From: Candidatus Gastranaerophilales bacterium
GTDB taxonomy: Bacteria > Cyanobacteriota > Vampirovibrionia > Gastranaerophilales > Gastranaerophilaceae
DNA: 8,491 bases
NCBI GenBank assembly: GCA_021205645.1
Contig: JAJPXE010000038.1
Location: forward strand, 1 to 8,491
Reading direction: 5' to 3'
The notes below the pieces were generated by a model that was not told the origin of the DNA, searched no databases, and worked only from the letters and a program-made list of their open reading frames with translations. The stretch's first letter is position 1. Each line of letters starts with the position of its first letter. Below are positions 5,301 to 8,491 of this stretch, one piece after another. The position numbers and the translations under genes are program-made.

Positions 5301-8300
5301 TAACTTTTAACGATGTTTACGCATATTCTGCTGCTGATGACGGGACTTATACTCTTTCAAGCGTGATTGTTTCGGGAATAGTTAATGCAAACGTCACTAT
5401 ATCTGATGTTGAACTTGTAATTGGCACAAAAACATTTGCGGATGAAAATACAACGCTTACCATAAATCGAGGCTCTTTTAATCTTCAGGATGAACAATAT
5501 ACAACCTATTATATAAATAAACTTGTTTCAACATCAATTGTTGAATATAAAATTGATTTCAACCTTTATCTTGATGAAAACGGCGATTTGCAGTTGAAAA
5601 ATGATGTTATATATGTTGGAGAAAATTCTTCCGGAACAATAACAATAATTGATATCGGATTAGATGATATGGATGAATTTTTTGAAGCCGTTGAATATAT
5701 AGCACAAAATACAGAGGACGGTTATCTAACAGTTAATATTCTTAACAGAGCACAAAGCACGGATTCAATAAGTCTGGTATTGGATTTTGATATTGATGAC
5801 AATCCTAGAATAACAACTATAAGTGATTATTATATACCGGAAACAAATACCTATGAAGTAACCAATAACTCATTTATCGGAGAAAAGGGGCTTGCAATTA
5901 ATAATACTTCAGATTCATTTATAATCGGTATATTAACCAGAGAGGACACGCTTAATGCAATAAATACATTTAAAGCCCAAACCAGAATATTTACAATGGA
6001 AAGTTCGGAAGATACCTACACTGCAATCAGTGATGTCGGAACGACTGCTGCAGGTACGCTCACGGTAAACGGTCAAAATGCAGTTATTGATTTAGACAAT
6101 TATACCGGTTTTGTCATTGAAACAGAAAACACATATTTGTATTTAAAAGATGTGACAATATCTAATTCACCTGCCGCACTGGAAGTTTTATACCTTGACG
6201 GAAACAGTGAAGATTATAATGTTGTTATTTCTAATACTGTCTTTACCGGAAATACGGTAGCTATATCAAACATCGCAGGCAGAATTTATATAAAAAATTC
6301 TGAAATCTCCGCTACGGATAACAATCAATTTAACAAAATAAATAATTCAACAAACGGGTATATTTATTCATTAGATTCAAATCTGTACAGCTCAATAGTT
6401 AACAACGGAACAATTATTCTTGACGGTACCAGTGTTTTAGGACAGGAGGGGTATTCAATAGCAATATCAGGAAACGGTAATATTTCCACAACAGATACGG
6501 CAGAATATACGGATTTGCGTTATGCCCGGATAACCGACCCTATAGACGGAAGCTACAACACATTCACCCTGAATTCAGGTACATTAAGAATAGGTACGAC
6601 AACTTTTGCAAATTCAATCTTTACTGCAAATGCAGGTCTGATAGATTTGTCGGGGACAGATGACGGAACACTCGGGACAGTAGATATGCCCTATACTATT
6701 GATACATTTATTTCGTCTGATAATGTAGGATTTATAATAGATGTAGATTTTTCTCTAAATACTGCTGATAATATTGTAATAACAAATTCATCCTCGAGCG
6801 GAAAAGTTATAATCTCGCAAATAAACGGAATAGAAACCCTTTCATCAGCAACCGAAGCGGGGCATATAACAATATTAACATCAGCATCTTCCAATGTGGA
6901 ACTTGAAATAAATCTTGATGTAACAAAATACATATTTTATGTTGACTCATATCTTCAAGAGGACAGGGATGAATATATTTTGTATGATACGTCTTTTGTT
7001 GGTGAAGTTCATCTTTCGACTGATGATACAGGTATATCAATTGCAAAAAATCCTGTTTATAACGGACTTGAAGAATTAAACAGAATGAGTGCTTATGATA
7101 GTGATGATGAACACGATGTAGATAAAACAAAGATAAGAACATTTGTATTAACGGAAGTATCAACTTCTCAAAACCCGTATAGACCTGATAATAATTTAGG
7201 CAGTACCTGCGCCGGAACATTAAATATAATCGGATTTTACACTATAAATGGTGACGGTGAAGTCGAACTGCCCGTAATAGATTTTTATCAAAATATAGAC
7301 GGCAAAGATGTTTATCTTAGCGGATTTGAGATAGAAGACAGTGCAGTAACAACCCTTAATATTGAAAAAGTTCAAATTGAACATTCACGCAGCAGTAATA
7401 ATGGTTCTTTGATATATGTCAATTCCGAAAATACGGATACCTCTGTTACCATTACCGATGCGGTTATTATAGACAATGCATCGGAAGGATTAGGTGGAGC
7501 GATTTATTCAAATAACACGTTGACTATAATTGCGGAAGAAATTGATACAATATTTTCTAATAACCGTCAAAACTTTATCAGTGAATACAGTAACGGCACG
7601 TCAAATGATATCTATCTCGGCTCGGGTACGGAACAAATACTCAATCTCATAGCCCGCAACGGAAACAGTATACAAATCCTTTCCGGTTTAGAGATAGCGG
7701 ACGGTACACAGCTTATTTTAACTATCAATGACGGCTCTGAAAACAGCGGCACGGTTAATATTACACTTAACAGTAATCTCGGTTCGGCTTCAACTCCTAT
7801 AAAGAGTCTAATTCTCAACGGGGGAACATTTGATTTACACGAAGATGAAACTGCAGCAACACCTCAATGCAGTACTATTTATACATCAAGCCTTGTTGTT
7901 AATTCCGATACAATTTTTAATTTTGATGTTGATTTAGAAAACAGTACTTCTGATCAAATATATACTGACAGGGTTCGCTCAAATTCCGGCAACGGGCTTA
8001 TTGTAATTTCTAAAGACAATTTCAATTTTATAAACGGTACATTAGCTGATGTCGACTCTGTTAAATTAAGAATTTTAAATGTCTGTTGTGCAACAACGGA
8101 ATTTATGATTTTGTATGATGAAGATATCGGCTATAGCGACACCATTCTTTTATATACAATTGATGAAGTAAATTATTATGCAAAATTGGGTATAAACGGC
8201 TCTATTATAATCGGTTCAAACCCCGATTGTTCTGATGATGTTCTGGTTAAATCATTGAACAGTACTTCATCTAAAACTTATAAATTGACAACGAACACAA

Positions 8301-8491
8301 CTTTGTTTAACTACGGCAAAGTTGGTGATTTATCTATCAGTCAGGGTTATTTAAATTCCAAAAAATTGACAATAAAAGGTGATTCATATTCTACGATATC
8401 CACAACAAGCGAGCTGTACGGCTTTACTATTGCAGGAACTACAACCTTAGCGGCATCAAAACAGCAGATAGCCGGCAGCAAATTCACTATC
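2312..8491 (+). CDS. Giant secreted beta-helix adhesin (Pmp-like autotransporter passenger), 3' end outside window
   Basis: One uninterrupted frame of 2060 codons that is still open at the window edge. Residues 1-28 are a Sec signal peptide: short basic start (MSGIKTLICR), hydrophobic core (GLCIFVLMAVSAGMA), and cleavage predicted after VSA, before DTED. The rest is acidic, rich in Asn, Thr, Ser and Gly, almost free of Cys, and consists of alternating short beta strands, as in right-handed parallel beta-helix passengers. GGA[I/V] and FxxN tetrapeptides, the hallmark of chlamydial polymorphic membrane proteins, recur at 171-356 and 701-899. Closing segments such as TADNIVITNSSSSGKVIIS (from about 1480) resemble the ends of autotransporter passengers. 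The chain is a tandem array of four complete super-modules and the start of a fifth (listed separately). By family knowledge such proteins are displayed on the cell surface and act in adhesion or aggregation; an autotransporter barrel or other anchor should lie beyond the window but is not seen. It has its own promoter at 2189-2217. Family type is confident; substrate and secretion route are inference. Confidence 0.9.
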   Translation, partial: MSGIKTLICRGLCIFVLMAVSAGMAVSADTEDSLAEVNQDTSTAERVYNFLVSDVYSAADTTGVTAPDTMSVIGEKDDETSEISIIDYGSTYSGFTVESGVTLTLQNLKIQNALSNTGGSVVNNSGYFCVYDVIFYSNQVISSEIIQTEIITNAMVAGTIPDLLTYEYVTGGGAIYNGSSNTEANPYISTIEGSFISNSVTTKSTEETGMSAIIAGGGAVLNTGTIGTLTADFTSNSVISASVGVGGAILNTGTIEAISGTFSQNTVSAEIYAYGGAIMNTGVINTITGEFSSNTAAGSVSGANAYGGAIYNSGTISTIAASFDGNYASGTSAYAGAIYNRGTIATISGSFTNNTVTGSTGAIAGAVWTNSSITFLADGEDYQISGNTVNSGGTTTNQAIFVASASATITFSAVNGGSWIIDDYISGNSGYGIYLTGDTNSYIDLNSTIQNAAVTVGNINLYISSSTFLDSNTTVNVTGSAFISMADESVSTYTFNKLTTNEASSVLFEFDIDGNSGECDILSLGINSLGAITVSNINFLNGSPVAGSYQLLSAQNTNTYLVLTADSYSYTNITPVLDWNADVKAYSYAISLTSSSGTTNDTVVITNVSSGEAQDNLSALNQYKTTIKRYFNFDSADNQFVVSANTGSSANLSSFTINGIASERDYSKINYGNTYSGFELSTGSELIINNVEFLNAVTDLDGAVLNISCSNVSVDFSSGRIINGTASGNGGAIFLTGSSFLNLTNIEFDKNSAGSGGAIYIYSDGIYSAYVTNIQGLFTNNTASNLGGAIANNTDYTNGINYSVITNISADFDNNSVITDTTDACGGAVYNTGSILSLSGDFNQNSVRSSSSDAFGGAIANAYISVNDDYYQGIIAGISSSFTGNYAVSESGTALGGAIYTANDLTFVNNSSTGTMVFENNYVIDANGKSQNAIFVDTTVSKSTLTFNLTNSSQTVISDTIDGGRYSAEDNTVYRGVVDFVDTSYNIIVQGDGTSKLTFNDVYAYSAADDGTYTLSSVIVSGIVNANVTISDVELVIGTKTFADENTTLTINRGSFNLQDEQYTTYYINKLVSTSIVEYKIDFNLYLDENGDLQLKNDVIYVGENSSGTITIIDIGLDDMDEFFEAVEYIAQNTEDGYLTVNILNRAQSTDSISLVLDFDIDDNPRITTISDYYIPETNTYEVTNNSFIGEKGLAINNTSDSFIIGILTREDTLNAINTFKAQTRIFTMESSEDTYTAISDVGTTAAGTLTVNGQNAVIDLDNYTGFVIETENTYLYLKDVTISNSPAALEVLYLDGNSEDYNVVISNTVFTGNTVAISNIAGRIYIKNSEISATDNNQFNKINNSTNGYIYSLDSNLYSSIVNNGTIILDGTSVLGQEGYSIAISGNGNISTTDTAEYTDLRYARITDPIDGSYNTFTLNSGTLRIGTTTFANSIFTANAGLIDLSGTDDGTLGTVDMPYTIDTFISSDNVGFIIDVDFSLNTADNIVITNSSSSGKVIISQINGIETLSSATEAGHITILTSASSNVELEINLDVTKYIFYVDSYLQEDRDEYILYDTSFVGEVHLSTDDTGISIAKNPVYNGLEELNRMSAYDSDDEHDVDKTKIRTFVLTEVSTSQNPYRPDNNLGSTCAGTLNIIGFYTINGDGEVELPVIDFYQNIDGKDVYLSGFEIEDSAVTTLNIEKVQIEHSRSSNNGSLIYVNSENTDTSVTITDAVIIDNASEGLGGAIYSNNTLTIIAEEIDTIFSNNRQNFISEYSNGTSNDIYLGSGTEQILNLIARNGNSIQILSGLEIADGTQLILTINDGSENSGTVNITLNSNLGSASTPIKSLILNGGTFDLHEDETAATPQCSTIYTSSLVVNSDTIFNFDVDLENSTSDQIYTDRVRSNSGNGLIVISKDNFNFINGTLADVDSVKLRILNVCCATTEFMILYDEDIGYSDTILLYTIDEVNYYAKLGINGSIIIGSNPDCSDDVLVKSLNSTSSKTYKLTTNTTLFNYGKVGDLSISQGYLNSKKLTIKGDSYSTISTTSELYGFTIAGTTTLAASKQQIAGSKFTI
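2444..4153 (+). repeat. Adhesin super-module I (residues 45-614)
   Basis: First copy of the large repeating unit. It opens with a linker (ERVYNFLVSDVY, 45-56) and a cap containing IIDYGSTYSGF (85-95) followed by LTLQNLKIQNA. The body holds six FxxN motifs and five GGA motifs (171-356), then a less regular stretch (357-459). The closing domain (460 to about 540) has NLYISSSTF (460-468), STYTFNKL (491-498), FEFDID (508-513) and AITVSNINF. A spacer with ISLTSSSGT leads into the linker of module II. Confidence 0.72.
2822..3379 (+). repeat. Pmp-type repeats, first array (residues 171-356)
   Basis: The unit reads roughly YGGAIxNTGTIxTIxGxFxx followed by NTV and a short variable loop. GGA motifs start at residues 172, 217, 246, 275 and 307, with a degenerate AGA at 335. 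FxxN motifs start at 195 (FISN), 233 (FTSN), 262 (FSQN), 291 (FSSN), 323 (FDGN) and 351 (FTNN). From 233 the spacing is 29, 29, 32 and 28 residues, the length expected for about one and a half beta-helix turns per unit. At the DNA level the copies have diverged, so this is an old array, not a recent slippage product. Confidence 0.82.
4154..5941 (+). repeat. Adhesin super-module II (residues 615-1210)
   Basis: Second large unit. Linker DNLSALNQYKTTIKRYF (615-631), cap with LSSFTINGI and KINYGNTYSGF (668-678), then LIINNVEFLNA, nearly the same layout as module I. The Pmp-type array follows (701-899), then an irregular beta-rich stretch. The closing domain (1034 to about 1130) has ELVIGTKTFAD (1034-1044), TTYYINKL (1064-1071) and YKIDFNLYL. 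Before the next linker there is an additional segment of about 80 residues (LVLDFDIDDNPRITTIS and onward), making this the longest module. Confidence 0.72.
4412..5008 (+). repeat. Pmp-type repeats, second array (residues 701-899)
   Basis: After an opening DGAVLN (701-706), GGA[I/V] motifs start at residues 730, 756, 787, 826, 856 and 896. FxxN motifs start at 748 (FDKN), 778 (FTNN), 812 (FDNN), 842 (FNQN) and 882 (FTGN). Spacing is looser than in the first array (26-40 residues) because the loops between units are longer. Each FxxN lies between two GGA motifs, the same alternation as in chlamydial Pmp proteins. Confidence 0.8.
5942..7060 (+). repeat. Adhesin super-module III (residues 1211-1583)
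   Basis: Third, shorter unit. Linker EDTLNAINTFKAQTRIFTM (1211-1229), cap with GTLTVNGQNAVIDL and NYTGF (1263-1267), then LYLKDVTISNS. Only one FxxN (FTGN, 1311-1314) and no GGA motif remain in the body. The closing domain (1425 to about 1530) has LRIGTTTFAN (1425-1434), PYTIDTF (1460-1466), FIIDVDF and GKVIISQING, followed by GHITILTSASS. The segment 1545-1583 leads to the next linker. Confidence 0.7.
7061..8233 (+). repeat. Adhesin super-module IV (residues 1584-1974)
   Basis: Fourth unit. Linker NGLEELNRM (1584-1592), interrupted by an acidic insert (DSDDEHDVD) before KIRTFVL (1607-1613). The cap contains AGTLNIIGF and VYLSGFEIED (around 1672), then LNIEKVQIEHS. One Pmp-type unit survives (GGAIYS at 1728-1733 with FSNN at 1748-1751). 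The closing domain (1832 to about 1915) has LILNGGTFDL (1833-1842), STIYTSSL (1854-1861), FNFDVDLENSTSDQI and GLIVIS. It ends with a segment unlike the others that contains the paired Cys of LNVCCATTEF. Confidence 0.68.
8234..8491 (+). repeat. Adhesin super-module V, start only (residues 1975 onward)
   Basis: The pattern begins again at the window edge: linker DDVLVKSLNSTSSKTYKL (1975-1992), then KKLTIKGDSYSTIS and SELYGFTIAGTTTL (2034-2047), corresponding to the LxIxG and YSGF caps of modules I to IV. The continuation is cut off, so whether this module is followed by a membrane anchor or more copies cannot be seen. Confidence 0.6.

Noticed and set aside
6807..7220. Reverse-strand ORF of 137 codons inside the adhesin
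   Set aside because: It lies in the uninterrupted adhesin frame with conserved module structure on the + strand. The reverse product is His/Leu/Tyr-rich without a fold signature or its own promoter.
1..8491. tRNA, rRNA, insertion sequence or integrase signatures
   Set aside because: No cloverleaf-like sequence, transposase frame, terminal inverted repeats or attachment-site duplication was recognised by eye on either strand.
2312..8491. Frameshift or assembly break in the adhesin
   Set aside because: The frame was followed through the region and the caps, repeats and closing domains remain in the same frame to the last base, so the gene is open rather than broken.

Overview
The window is an AT-rich bacterial segment with all genes on the + strand: three small to medium genes, each followed by its own intrinsic terminator, then a giant surface-protein gene that runs off the right edge. 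The giant protein has a Sec signal peptide and chlamydial Pmp-like beta-helix repeats, which suggests a diderm (outer-membrane) bacterium. The low GC, codon use and Asn/Thr/Ser-rich adhesin style would fit a host-associated or gut lineage (for example Gastranaerophilales or Elusimicrobiota). No marker gene is present, so the lineage is a guess.

Layout. (1) 38-226: a 62-residue ribbon-helix-helix (CopG/MetJ-fold) DNA-binding protein, higher in GC than its neighbours, closed by a perfect 10-bp terminator hairpin at 305-332. (2) 461-1300: an unrecognised 279-residue acidic cytosolic-type protein. Its promoter region holds a 7-2-7 palindrome of ACATGT half-sites. (3) 1433-2062: an unrecognised 209-residue protein. 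Genes 2 and 3 are diverged relatives: they share an N-terminal tag and a roughly 50-residue C-terminal domain (GYxPVG ... GxLxNNNGE ... NGxEV) that I cannot assign to a known family. (4) 2312-8491 (open): at least 2060 residues of a secreted beta-helix adhesin or autotransporter passenger, read in one uninterrupted frame. It is preceded by a good sigma70-like promoter (-10 TATAAT at 2212-2217) and a six-codon leader ORF whose TGA abuts the adhesin ATG.

The most interesting structure is inside the giant protein. It is built from at least four tandem super-modules plus the start of a fifth (residues about 45-614, 615-1210, 1211-1583, 1584-1974, 1975 onward). Each module has a linker (LNxxNxYK...IRxF), an opening beta-helix cap (LxIxG ... 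YSGF ... LxIxNVxIxN), a variable beta-helix body and a closing domain (LxIGTxTF ... TYxIxxL ... FDVDL ... IxIS). Modules I and II carry long runs of Pmp-type GGA[I/V] and FxxN motifs with a period of about 29-40 residues, whereas III and IV have almost none. The C-terminal end, and therefore the anchoring or secretion mechanism, lies outside the window.

A functional link between the small genes and the adhesin is not shown by the sequence. Each has its own terminator, so they are separate transcription units.
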